Source: Streptomyces hygroscopicus (GTDB lineage: Bacteria > Actinomycetota > Actinomycetes > Streptomycetales > Streptomycetaceae). Taken from it: a stretch of 64,000 nucleotides of DNA. The stretch is from contig NZ_LBMW01000029.1 of the NCBI RefSeq assembly GCF_026168105.1, positions 39,367-103,366 on the forward strand. The letters are read 5' to 3'. The notes under the pieces were generated by a model, which was not told the origin of the DNA, searched no databases, and saw nothing but the letters and a program-made list of their open reading frames with translations. The position numbers were made by a program, and so were the translations under genes. Within the stretch, counting starts at the first letter, position 1. The number at the start of each line of letters is the position of its first letter. Positions 28,490-36,969 of this stretch are shown piece after piece.

Positions 28490-28527
28490 GACGTCCGGGT
28501 GGGCCCTCGAGGGCCCACCCGGACGTC
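28490..28527. terminator. perfect 38-bp palindrome, bidirectional terminator
   Basis: The 19-base left half (28490-28508) is exactly complementary to the right half (28509-28527), with CTCGAG at the centre. It lies between two convergent genes, 32 bases after the amidohydrolase stop and 5 bases from the katG stop, so it can end both transcripts. Confidence 0.85.
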
Positions 28528-28531
28528 GTGG

Positions 28532-30763
28532 TCAGACGAGGTCGAACCGGTCCAGGTTCATCACCTTGGTCCAGGCCGCGACGAAGTCGCTCACGAACTT
28601 CTCCTTCGCGTCGTCGCTCGCGTAGACCTCCGCGAGCGCGCGCAGCTCGGAGTTCGACCCGAAGACCAGGTCGACGCGGCTGCCGGTCCACCTGACCTCG
28701 CCCGTGGCGGCGTCGCGCCCCTCGAAGGTGTTGGCGTCCTCGGAAGCCGCCTTCCACGTCGTGCCCAGGTCGAGCAGGTTGACGAAGAAGTCGTTGGTCA
28801 GGGACCCGGGGGTCGTGGTGAACACACCGAGCGGCTGCTGCTGGTGGTTCGCGCCCAGGACGCGCAGTCCACCAACCAGGACCGTGAGCTCGGGGGCGCT
28901 CAGGGTCAGCAGGTTCGCCCGGTCGAGCAGCAGATACTCGGCCGGCAGCCGGTTGCCCTTCCCGACGTAGTTGCGGAACCCGTCGGCGGTCGGCTCGAGC
29001 GCGGCGAACGACTCCACGTCGGTCTGTTCCTGCGACGCGTCCACACGGCCCGGTGTGAAGGGCACCTCGACGTCGAAGCCGGCGACCTTGGCGGCCTGCT
29101 CGACGCCCGCACCACCGGCGAGCACGATCAGGTCGGCGAGCGAGACCTGCTTGCCGCCGGCCCCGGCAGAGTTGAAGGCCTCCTTGATCCCCTCCAGCGT
29201 GCGCAGCACCGTCGCCAGCTGGTCGGGGTCGTTGACCTCCCACCCGCTCTGCGGCTCGAGGCGGATGCGCGCACCGTTGGCGCCGCCGCGCTTGTCGCTG
29301 CCGCGGAAGGACGAGGCCGACGCCCACGCGGTGGACACGAGCTGGGACACCGACAGGCCCGAGGCGAGGACCTGGGCCTTGAGGGAGGCGATGTCCTCGG
29401 CGTCGATGAGCTCGTGCGTCACCTCGGGCAGGGGGTCCTGCCACAACAGCGTCTCGGCCGGGACCTCCGGGCCGAGGTAGCGCACGACCGGGCCCATGTC
29501 GCGGTGGGTCAGCTTGAACCACGCGCGGGCGAAGGCGTCCGCGAACTCGTCCGGGTTCTCGAGGAAGCGTCGCGAGATCTGCTCGTAGGCCGGGTCGAAC
29601 CGGAGGGAGAGGTCGGTCGTCAGCATCGTCGGAGCGTGGCTCTTCGACGGGTCGTGGGCGTCGGGCACCGTACCCGCGCCGGCGCCGTCCTTCGGCCTCC
29701 ACTGGTGCGCGCCGGCAGGGCTCTTGAACAGCTCCCACTCGTAGCCGAACAGGATCTCGAAGAAGCTGTTGTCCCACGCGGTCGGGGTGTTCGTCCACGT
29801 ACCCTCGAGACCGCTGGTGATCGTGTCGCCGCCCTTGCCGGTCCCGAAGGAGTTCCTCCAGCCGAAGCCCTGCTCCTCGAGCGGGGCGGCCTCGGGGTCG
29901 GGGCCGACGTTGTCCGCCGGGCCCGCGCCATGGGTCTTGCCGAAGGTGTGGCCGCCCGCGATGAGGGCCACGGTCTCCTCGTCGTTCATTGCCATCCGGC
30001 GGAACGTCTCCCGGACGTCGCGGGCCGCGGCGAGCGGGTCCGGGTTGCCGTTCGGGCCCTCCGGGTTGACGTAGATGAGACCCATCTGGACGGCGCCGAG
30101 GGGGTTCTCGAGCTCGCGGTCGCCGGTGTAGCGCTCGTCGCCGAGCCAGGTGGACTCGGGACCCCAGTAGACGTCCTCCTCGGGCTCCCAGACGTCCTCA
30201 CGGCCGCCGGCGAAGCCGAAGGTCTTGAAGCCCATCGACTCCAGGGCGACGTTGCCGGCGAGGACCATGAGGTCGGCCCACGAGATCTGCTGGCCGTACT
30301 TCTTCTTGACCGGCCACAGCAGGCGGCGGGCCTTGTCGAGGTTCCCGTTGTCCGGCCAGCTGTTGAGAGGGGCGAAGCGCTGCTGGCCGGCCCCGGCGCC
30401 GCCGCGGCCGTCGCTGATGCGGTAGGTGCCCGCGCTGTGCCACGCCATCCGGATCATGAACGGGCCGTAGTGGCCGAAGTCGGCAGGCCACCAGTCCTGC
30501 GAGGTCGTCAGCACCTCCGCGATGTCCCGCTTCACCGCCGGCAGATCGAGGCTCTTGAACGCCTCGGCGTAGTCGAACTCCTTGCCGAGGGGGTTGGCCA
30601 CGGCCGGGTTCTTGGCCAGGATCTTCAGGTTGAGCCGATCCGGCCACCACTGACGGTTTCCGCCACCCTGGGTCGGGTGCGACGCGCGCCCGTGCGCGAC
30701 CGGGCAGCCACCCTCGTCCCCCGTCTTCGCGTCTACGACGATTGCCTCATGGTTCTCAGACAT
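28532..30763 (-). CDS. katG: catalase-peroxidase
   Basis: The 743-residue two-domain heme enzyme removes H2O2. The N-terminal domain has the distal site RMAWHSAGTYR, the Tyr of the cross-linked cofactor in LIYVNPEGPNG and the proximal heme His in ALIAGGHTFGKTHGAG. The C-terminal domain is the usual degenerate copy (LADLIVLAGGAGVEQ). The ATG at 30763 is preceded by GGAAGG. It follows furA by 33 bases on the same strand. In Streptomyces the Fur-family regulator represses this operon and releases it under oxidative stress; this is inferred from the arrangement. Confidence 0.97.
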   Translation of the reverse strand: MSENHEAIVVDAKTGDEGGCPVAHGRASHPTQGGGNRQWWPDRLNLKILAKNPAVANPLGKEFDYAEAFKSLDLPAVKRDIAEVLTTSQDWWPADFGHYGPFMIRMAWHSAGTYRISDGRGGAGAGQQRFAPLNSWPDNGNLDKARRLLWPVKKKYGQQISWADLMVLAGNVALESMGFKTFGFAGGREDVWEPEEDVYWGPESTWLGDERYTGDRELENPLGAVQMGLIYVNPEGPNGNPDPLAAARDVRETFRRMAMNDEETVALIAGGHTFGKTHGAGPADNVGPDPEAAPLEEQGFGWRNSFGTGKGGDTITSGLEGTWTNTPTAWDNSFFEILFGYEWELFKSPAGAHQWRPKDGAGAGTVPDAHDPSKSHAPTMLTTDLSLRFDPAYEQISRRFLENPDEFADAFARAWFKLTHRDMGPVVRYLGPEVPAETLLWQDPLPEVTHELIDAEDIASLKAQVLASGLSVSQLVSTAWASASSFRGSDKRGGANGARIRLEPQSGWEVNDPDQLATVLRTLEGIKEAFNSAGAGGKQVSLADLIVLAGGAGVEQAAKVAGFDVEVPFTPGRVDASQEQTDVESFAALEPTADGFRNYVGKGNRLPAEYLLLDRANLLTLSAPELTVLVGGLRVLGANHQQQPLGVFTTTPGSLTNDFFVNLLDLGTTWKAASEDANTFEGRDAATGEVRWTGSRVDLVFGSNSELRALAEVYASDDAKEKFVSDFVAAWTKVMNLDRFDLV

Positions 30764-30796
30764 GAAAATCCTTCCGAACTGGGCGGATCATGGTGC

Positions 30797-31234
30797 TCAG
30801 CAACTGCGGGCGATGGAACAGTCGGGGCACAGGCCCCAGTAGATGACCTCGGCCTCGTCGATCGAGAAGCCGTGATCGTCGGACGCGGTCAGGCAGGGCG
30901 TCTCATGGACCGCGCAGTCCACGTCGGCGACGGCACCGCATGACCGGCACACGACGTGGTGGTGGTTGTCTCCGACACGTCCCTCGAAGCGGGCCGGGCT
31001 GCCTGCCGGTTCGATGCGGCGTATCAGTCCCGCCGCGGTGAGCGCGTGAAGGGCCTCGTACACGGCCTGGAGGGAGATGTGGCCCACGCGATCGCGCACT
31101 CCGGAGGCGATCGCCTCGACGCCGAGGTGGTCACCGTGCCGGACGGTCTCGAGCAGCGCAACGCGGGCGGCCGTCACCCGTAGGCCGGCGCCGCGCAGTT
31201 CCTCGGCAGTGGTCGGAGTCCGGGATACGGTCAC
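30797..31234 (-). CDS. furA: Fur-family redox/metal regulator of katG
   Basis: The 145-residue regulator has the Fur winged helix at the N-terminus (LRVTAARVALLETV) and the C-terminal metal-binding domain with NHHHVVCRSCG and YWGLCPDCS; the two CxxC pairs form the structural zinc site. It most likely represses its own operon. The start is a GTG at 31234, which lies right where transcription from the promoter at 31241-31270 should begin, so the mRNA is probably leaderless. The same layout is known for furA-katG (catC) loci of other streptomycetes. Confidence 0.94.
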   Translation of the reverse strand: MTVSRTPTTAEELRGAGLRVTAARVALLETVRHGDHLGVEAIASGVRDRVGHISLQAVYEALHALTAAGLIRRIEPAGSPARFEGRVGDNHHHVVCRSCGAVADVDCAVHETPCLTASDDHGFSIDEAEVIYWGLCPDCSIARSC

Positions 31235-31240
31235 GGCGCC

Positions 31241-31270
31241 AACCTAGCGCCATAAACACGAATGGTTCAA
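31241..31270 (-). promoter_or_regulatory. furA-katG promoter, predicted leaderless transcript
   Basis: On the minus strand TTGAAC (31270-31265) and TAGGTT (31246-31241) are separated by 18 bases, a good housekeeping-sigma promoter. The -10 ends seven bases before the GTG start codon, leaving no room for a leader. AT-rich flanking sequence would suit a Fur operator overlapping the promoter. Confidence 0.65.
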
Positions 31271-32124
31271 GGAAAGGAATCACCCAAGTCTGACGCGCCG
31301 CGTCACGCAGCGCCTGCGCCCTCACCCGGGGCGCCGATGTAAGCGAGTTCGTGGGGGAGGGACCGGAGCTGAGCCCGGCCTCGTACGTGAGCTCTTCACG
31401 GCGAGCCGCAGGTCCGGGCGCGTGCAGTTACGGGGCCATGGTCACGAACACGGTGACGGCGACCGTCGCGTCTCGGGCCGCCGCCGGGCGGGTCCGGCGG
31501 CGCGAGACGATGAGCAGCGGCGTCACGAGCGCCGAGACCGCCCCGGCCGGGGCGGTCAGCAGTACGGCATCCCGCACCGGCCCCTCGGGGCGCCGAAGAG
31601 CACCAGACCGATCCGGGCGCCGACATACCTGCCACACCCTCCCCCCTCGGCACGTCCGGAAAGGGACGCCTGTCAGAGGACGTCCCGCACGGTCGCCTCC
31701 ACCCCCGGGCCGACCGCCTTCCTCCGGAACCCGCCGACCACCGCTTCACGGCGCGGCCCGCGGCCGCCCGCCTTCGGTCCGGGTCAGCCTTTTCCATAAA
31801 GGACCCTTGAAGAACGCTCAACAATTGCTTATCGAACAAAGGTCACTTGTGACGACCGTCTCCATCGCGGACGGAACCGCACGCCGCAAAAGCCCGTCCG
31901 CCGGAAGAGGAAGCCCCTTACATACGCGGCCAGTTGGCGCAAGAGCGTTCCGAATGATGAGATATCCTTTGGGTACGGGCGCCCCGCATTCCGTGGGCGC
32001 ACCACCGAATCACACCGTTCGTGACGCGTTCCTCCGCCTGTCGGAGCGAACCGACTCCGTCGCACCGCCGTCGGTTCCCCTCTGTTTGCCGACGGTTCAC
32101 CGAGCATGCTTCGAGCAGGAATTG
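31271..32124. other. long leader or intergenic region before the ligase operon
   Basis: No gene is supported here. An open frame in phase with the ligase runs through it, but up to about 31950 it reads as Ala/Arg/Pro-rich noncoding translation. Around 31795-32000 the DNA is clearly AT-richer, with TTGAAG (31807-31812) and TTATCG (31829-31834) as a weak promoter pair. An in-phase ATG at 31954 could lengthen the ligase by 57 residues. A minus-strand frame ending at 31428 has one hydrophobic stretch but no other support. Confidence 0.45.
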
Positions 32125-33387
32125 ATGCCCGTTCAACAATTCGCGGAGCTGATACGCTTCGTGCGCCACAACTCGCCTTTCTACCAGGAGCTTTACGCCG
32201 ACCTTCCCGATCACGTGGCGCATCTCACGGATCTTCCGGTGGTGCCCCAGTCGGATTTCTGGCAGGCCAACTCACCGCGTGACAACAGACTCCTGACCGC
32301 GCCACTGGACGAAGCAGTGGTCTTCCGCAGCGGCGGCACCACAGGGTCCCCGAAGTTCTCGTACTACACCCGCACGGAATGGCGGGAGTTCACCACGGCG
32401 TTCGGCGCCGGACTCGTCACGGCGGGGCTGCGGCCGGGTCACCGGGTGGCCGACCTGTTCTACGCGGGTGACCTTTACGCCAGTTTCAGCTTCATTCTCG
32501 ATTCGCTGCACCGTTCCCCGGTGGCCAATGTGCGGCTGCCCATCGGCGGCGCGGCACCCTGGGATTCCACCGCGGCCACCCTGGAGGATTTCCGGGTGCA
32601 GGTCGTCGCCGGAACGCCGACCACACTGTGCTCCCTCGCCGAGCGCCTCACCTCGGCCGGTCGCACCCTGCCGGACGTGGAGTTGCTGTTCTTCGGCGGC
32701 GAGTGCCTGTTCGGCGACCAACTCCCGCTGCTGAAGGCGGCGTTCCCCCAGGCGGAGGTGCGTTCCCTGGGCTACGCGAGCGTGGACGCCGGACTGCTCG
32801 GCGAGGCGGTCCCCGGCAGCGACCCGAGGGTGCACCGCGCGTTCGTCCCGCACACGGTGGTCGAGATCGTCGACGACGAGACCGACCGGCCGGTCGACGA
32901 GGAAGGCACGCCGGGACGTCTCGTCGTCACCGACCTGCGCAGGCGGCTGATGCCTGTGCTGCGCTACCCGGCCGGCGACCGCGCCGAATGGGTGGACCGG
33001 GACGCGGGCGTCTTCCGTATCCTCGGCCGGGCCGAGGAGGGAGTGCGGGTCGGACCCGTCTCGCTGTACACGCAGGACGTGCACGACATCGTGACGGCGA
33101 CCGACGTGGCCGGTGAGGTGACCGGGCTGCAACTCGTCGTGCGCCGTCTGGACGGCCGGGACACTCTGGCGCTGCGGCTGGCGACGGCCGAACCGGCCGA
33201 CCGGCACGCCCCGTTGGGCGAGTCCATCGCCAAGGCTGTGCTGGCGCAGCGGCCGCACTACGGGAGCGCGATCGCCGCAGGGCACATCAACCCGCTCACC
33301 GTCGAATGGGTGCGGCACCGGGATCTGGTCGTCAACGCCCGCTCCGGCAAGCTGATCCGCGTGGTCGACGAACGGCCGCACTCATGA
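32125..33387 (+). CDS. PaaK-like AMP-dependent acid-CoA ligase (adenylating enzyme)
   Basis: The 420-residue protein resembles phenylacetate-CoA ligases. It has the short helical start FVRHNSPFYQELY, the phosphate-binding loop FRSGGTTGSPKFSYYT (about 67-82), a central FFGGECLFGDQL and LRYPAGDRAEW near the C-terminal hinge. It would activate a carboxylic acid as acyl-AMP and pass it to CoA or a carrier. The ATG at 32125, four bases after AGGA, gives the family's usual N-terminus; the in-phase ATG at 31954 is possible. It is the first of five genes joined by 4-base overlaps. Confidence 0.82.
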   Translation: MPVQQFAELIRFVRHNSPFYQELYADLPDHVAHLTDLPVVPQSDFWQANSPRDNRLLTAPLDEAVVFRSGGTTGSPKFSYYTRTEWREFTTAFGAGLVTAGLRPGHRVADLFYAGDLYASFSFILDSLHRSPVANVRLPIGGAAPWDSTAATLEDFRVQVVAGTPTTLCSLAERLTSAGRTLPDVELLFFGGECLFGDQLPLLKAAFPQAEVRSLGYASVDAGLLGEAVPGSDPRVHRAFVPHTVVEIVDDETDRPVDEEGTPGRLVVTDLRRRLMPVLRYPAGDRAEWVDRDAGVFRILGRAEEGVRVGPVSLYTQDVHDIVTATDVAGEVTGLQLVVRRLDGRDTLALRLATAEPADRHAPLGESIAKAVLAQRPHYGSAIAAGHINPLTVEWVRHRDLVVNARSGKLIRVVDERPHS

Positions 33388-34673
33388 GCGCACCGGTTCC
33401 GCGCGCGCGACGTCTGCCCGTCGTGCTGCGCAACCCGTCCTTCGGAGCGGTCTGGGCCGGTCAGCTCCTCACCCAGGCGGCGAGCAGGATGTTCCAGGTC
33501 GGGGCGGTCTGGTGGCTCGTCGGCTTTGCCGGCGGCGCGCACCGCGGACTCGACTCGGGACTGTTCCTCATGGTGAGCACCCTGCCCGCGGTCGCGCTCG
33601 CCCCGCTGGTGGCCCGCGTCATCGAGCGTCACGCCCACCGCACGGTGCTGGCCGTGGCGGCGGCCGTGGCGGGCGTCTTCGCCGCGGCCACGGCCATCTG
33701 GGCGTACGCCGCGACGCTGCCCATGGCCGCCGCCTACGCGGCCGGGCTGGCGCTGGCGACCTGCCAGGCGGTCTTCGACCCGTGCCTGACGACCTCGGTG
33801 CCCGAGCTGGTCGAGGACGCCGACATCGAGGCGGCCACCGGATTCGAGCTGTCGACCCAGTCGCTCGCCGGGCTCGCCGGGGGGCTGCTGGGCCCGCTCG
33901 TGGTCGACCTGGGCGGACTCGCAGGCGTCGTCGCCGGGTGCGCGGGCGCGTACCTGCTGGCGGCCCTGCTGGTCTCCTCGGCTCGTTTCCCGTACGCCAC
34001 TGCGCCGCAGGGCCCGGCTGCCCCGGAGGCGCCCGCGCGGCGGACGCTGCGTCAGGTGCTGGCCGGTCTGCCGTTCATCCGCCGCGTCCTGGTCTGCTTC
34101 GCCGCCGCCAACGTCTTCACCACCGCCGTGTATGTGGTCATGCCTCTGTACACCCGGGGCGTGCTGCACTCCACCGGCTCGACGGTCGCCTCGCTGGAGG
34201 CCGCACTGGGCGCGGGCACACTCGTCGGATCGTTCACCGGCGGGCGCCTCCCGGGCCGCCCGGTCACGGTGGGCAGCGCGTGCCTGGCCGTGATGGCTGT
34301 CGCCCTGGGCCTGCCTGGCCTGCTCACGGGGCACGCAGTGGCGGTCGGCTCGCTGGCCGTCGTCGGCTGGTGCGTCGGGGTGATCGGCGTGCGGTTCGTC
34401 GCGTTGTTCCAGCGGCTGGTGCCCGCCGACGACAAGCCGGGGTTCTTCGCGGTGATGCAGGCACTGCTCGGCGCCACCTTTCCCGTCTCCTCGCTCGTCT
34501 TCGGCGCGCTCGGCGACCAACTGACGGCACGCACGCTGTGCCTGGTCCAGGGCGCCGGTCTCGTCCCGGTCGCGCTGGCGCTGTGGTGGCTGGGCGGCCG
34601 CGGGGACGGCGCCGGGCCGGAGCCGTCCGCCGCACAAGCGCGCCCCGTCGCGATGACGGGAGACCCGTCATGA
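33384..34673 (+). CDS. MFS transporter (EntS/MFS_3-like exporter)
   Basis: The 429-residue protein has about twelve hydrophobic segments starting LRNPSFGAVWAGQLLTQAAS, the N-terminal pattern of the enterobactin-exporter type of the major facilitator superfamily. It overlaps both neighbours by four bases (ATGA), so it belongs to the ligase-reductase operon. It most likely exports the operon's product or a toxic intermediate; direct evidence is lacking. Confidence 0.88.
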   Translation: MSAPVPRARRLPVVLRNPSFGAVWAGQLLTQAASRMFQVGAVWWLVGFAGGAHRGLDSGLFLMVSTLPAVALAPLVARVIERHAHRTVLAVAAAVAGVFAAATAIWAYAATLPMAAAYAAGLALATCQAVFDPCLTTSVPELVEDADIEAATGFELSTQSLAGLAGGLLGPLVVDLGGLAGVVAGCAGAYLLAALLVSSARFPYATAPQGPAAPEAPARRTLRQVLAGLPFIRRVLVCFAAANVFTTAVYVVMPLYTRGVLHSTGSTVASLEAALGAGTLVGSFTGGRLPGRPVTVGSACLAVMAVALGLPGLLTGHAVAVGSLAVVGWCVGVIGVRFVALFQRLVPADDKPGFFAVMQALLGATFPVSSLVFGALGDQLTARTLCLVQGAGLVPVALALWWLGGRGDGAGPEPSAAQARPVAMTGDPS

Positions 34674-35806
34674 CCGTCGTCCTCTCGCCCGCCGCAGTCC
34701 AGGACATCGCGGAGCTGCGGCAGTTGTACTTCGACGTGTACGGACACGGCTACCCGCTGCCGCTCGGCAGCGACCCGGCCGTCATGCGCCGGCTGATCAC
34801 CGAGGGCACCGCGCACTGGCTCACCGCTCGCACGGGCCGCGGCGACCTGGTCGGCTCCGCCGTCGTGGAGACCGACCCGGGCAGCCGCATCGGCAAACTC
34901 GTCGGCCTCGCCGTGCACCCCGGTCATCGTGGCGGCGGACTTGCCTCCCGGCTCACGGCCGCGGTGTGCGAGGAGGCATTCGGCATCGGCCGCCTCGACT
35001 CGGTGTACGCGACGGTCCGCGTCGTCACCGAGGGCCCGCAGCACGTCGTCGTGCGCAACGGCTTCCGGCCGCTCGGCCTGATGCCCAACGCCGTCGAGGT
35101 CGAGGGATGCGAGAGCCTCGCACTGTTCGCCCGCTACGGGAACGGCGTGCTGGAGCGTCGCGCCCCGGTGGAACGCGTACCGGAGCGTCTCGCGGCGCTG
35201 CTGACCGCTGCGTCCTCGGGTATCGGCATCGACTACGCCGCCACCGGACGCGTCGCCGGCCGCCCCGCGGTGCGCTCCGTCACGGGCGTCGATCCCATCG
35301 AGCTGATCGCGGCCCCGGCCTTCGTCCGCCGCCGCTTCCTGGAGCGCTTCCCCGTGGCGGGTGACCGCTACTTCCCGCTGCACACGCCGAACGCGGTGCT
35401 GGTCGCGGCCGACGGCAGCTTCGAGGCGTACGCCGACCTCGACCCGGTCGCGGGCAGTTGCGCCCTGGTCGCCGTGCATCCGCGTCCGGCGGCCGTGACC
35501 GGCGCGATGGAGGCTCTGATGACCGCGGTCCAACGAGCCGGCGCGGACTACGCCGAGACGCTGCTGCCGCTCGCCGACACCGAGGCCCTGGAGACCTTCC
35601 TGGCCTCGGGGTTCGTGCCGAGCGCGGTCTACCCGGCGATGCGCCGCATCGGCGACCGCTTCCACGACTACGTGGTGCTGTCCCGGACCGGCCGTCAGAT
35701 CGACTTCCGGACGACGGCCGTCAGCACACTGCTCCAGCCGTACCTGAGCGCCTATCTGAGTGCCTGGACCTCCACCTACCTGCCCGTTCAAGAGGTGTCC
35801 CGATGA
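34670..35806 (+). CDS. GNAT-type N-acyltransferase with second degenerate domain
   Basis: The 378-residue protein has an N-terminal GNAT domain with the acetyl-CoA loop LAVHPGHRGGGLASRLT (about 81-97) and a C-terminal half that looks like a second, degenerate GNAT fold (VAVHPRPAAVTGAMEALM, then ETFLASGFVPSAVYPAMRR). Two-domain GNATs acylate amines. In this operon it could acylate an amino acid or amine substrate or product. It is coupled to the MFS gene before it and the luxE-like gene after it by 4-base overlaps. Confidence 0.8.
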   Translation: MTVVLSPAAVQDIAELRQLYFDVYGHGYPLPLGSDPAVMRRLITEGTAHWLTARTGRGDLVGSAVVETDPGSRIGKLVGLAVHPGHRGGGLASRLTAAVCEEAFGIGRLDSVYATVRVVTEGPQHVVVRNGFRPLGLMPNAVEVEGCESLALFARYGNGVLERRAPVERVPERLAALLTAASSGIGIDYAATGRVAGRPAVRSVTGVDPIELIAAPAFVRRRFLERFPVAGDRYFPLHTPNAVLVAADGSFEAYADLDPVAGSCALVAVHPRPAAVTGAMEALMTAVQRAGADYAETLLPLADTEALETFLASGFVPSAVYPAMRRIGDRFHDYVVLSRTGRQIDFRTTAVSTLLQPYLSAYLSAWTSTYLPVQEVSR

Positions 35807-36969
35807 ACCCCCATCTCGCTCCCGTCGAGGTTCCCGACCCTGCGGCACTCGGCCGGGTGCAGCGGCTGTGCGACCTGGCGTCGCCGTACGCGACCGGCGC
35901 CGAGGTCGACGAACTGTTCGCCGCCGCCATGGCCGAGGCCAACGCCTGGCACGCGCAACGCTCCCCGTTCCTGGCCTCCCTGCTCCAGGACCCGCCGGAA
36001 TCCCCCGCGCCCACGGTCGGCGAGCGGGTGCGCACCCCGCTGGTGCCCGCCGCGTTCTTCAAGCGCCACGAGGTGCTGTCGATCCCCCGCGACGAGGTCT
36101 TCCTGCACCTGACCTCCTCTGGCACGACCGGCCAGAAATCGCAGATGTTCTTCGACGAGTGGACCATCCGCTCCGCGCAGCGCATGGTGGCCCGGATCTT
36201 CGACCACTACGGCTGGATCACCCCCGACCAGCCGGTCAACTACCTGCTCTACAGCTACGAGCCCGCGCCGTCGCTGAAGCTGGGTACCTCGTTCACCGAC
36301 AACTACCTGTGCGACTTCGCCCCGGCCCGGCACACCACGCACGCCCTGCGGCACACCGGCTCGGGCCACGAGTTCGACGTGTTCGGCTGCGTCGCTGCGC
36401 TCCAGCGGTACGCCGAGGACGACGTACCGGTGCGCGTCCTCGGATTCCCAGCCTTCCTGCACTTCACCCTGGAGCGGATGAGCGCCATGGGACTGCCGCC
36501 GCTGCGGCTGCCCGAGGGGTCGCTGGTCGTGCTCGGCGGCGGCTGGAAGGGCCACGCCGACCGGCAGATCGGCAAGGAGGAGTTCTACGCCGGGGTCTCC
36601 GAGCGCCTCGGCGTCCCGGGCGAACGGATCCGCGACACCTTCGGCTCGGTCGAGCACTGCGTGCCGTATGTCGAATGCGAACGGCACCGGCTGCACGTGC
36701 CCGTGTGGTCGCGCGCCGCCGTGCGCGACACGGCGACGCTGCGCCCGCTGCCGTACGGGGAGCGCGGCTTCCTCCATCTGGTCAGCCCGTACATCACCTC
36801 CGTGCCGGCACACAGCGTCGTGATGGGCGATCTGGCGTCGCTGCACCCGGGCGAGGAGTGCGGCTGCCCGCTGTCCACCGACTGGTTCACCGTGCACGGC
36901 CGCGCCGGGGTGAGCCGCAACCGCAGTTGCGCGGTAGCCGCCGCCGAACTCCTGAAGGGAATGTCGTGA
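35803..36969 (+). CDS. LuxE-family acyl-protein synthetase
   Basis: The 388-residue protein matches LuxE, which activates a fatty acid as acyl-AMP and transfers it to a Cys and then to LuxC. The adenylation loop is LTSSGTTGQKSQMF (near 103-116), followed by FGSVEHCVPYVEC and the C-terminal EECGCPLSTDWFTVHGR, in the area where LuxE carries its acyl-accepting Cys. The GTGA overlap with the LuxC fusion gene downstream is the classical pairing of the reductase complex. No luciferase genes (luxAB) are present. Confidence 0.85.
   Translation: MNPHLAPVEVPDPAALGRVQRLCDLASPYATGAEVDELFAAAMAEANAWHAQRSPFLASLLQDPPESPAPTVGERVRTPLVPAAFFKRHEVLSIPRDEVFLHLTSSGTTGQKSQMFFDEWTIRSAQRMVARIFDHYGWITPDQPVNYLLYSYEPAPSLKLGTSFTDNYLCDFAPARHTTHALRHTGSGHEFDVFGCVAALQRYAEDDVPVRVLGFPAFLHFTLERMSAMGLPPLRLPEGSLVVLGGGWKGHADRQIGKEEFYAGVSERLGVPGERIRDTFGSVEHCVPYVECERHRLHVPVWSRAAVRDTATLRPLPYGERGFLHLVSPYITSVPAHSVVMGDLASLHPGEECGCPLSTDWFTVHGRAGVSRNRSCAVAAAELLKGMS

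Noticed and set aside
31396..31839. Minus-strand frame of 147 codons
   Set aside because: No ribosome site, irregular codon use and no recognisable domain.
31351..31953. Long N-terminal extension of the PaaK-like ligase
   Set aside because: Ala/Arg/Pro-rich translation without family similarity, crossing an AT-rich probable promoter region.
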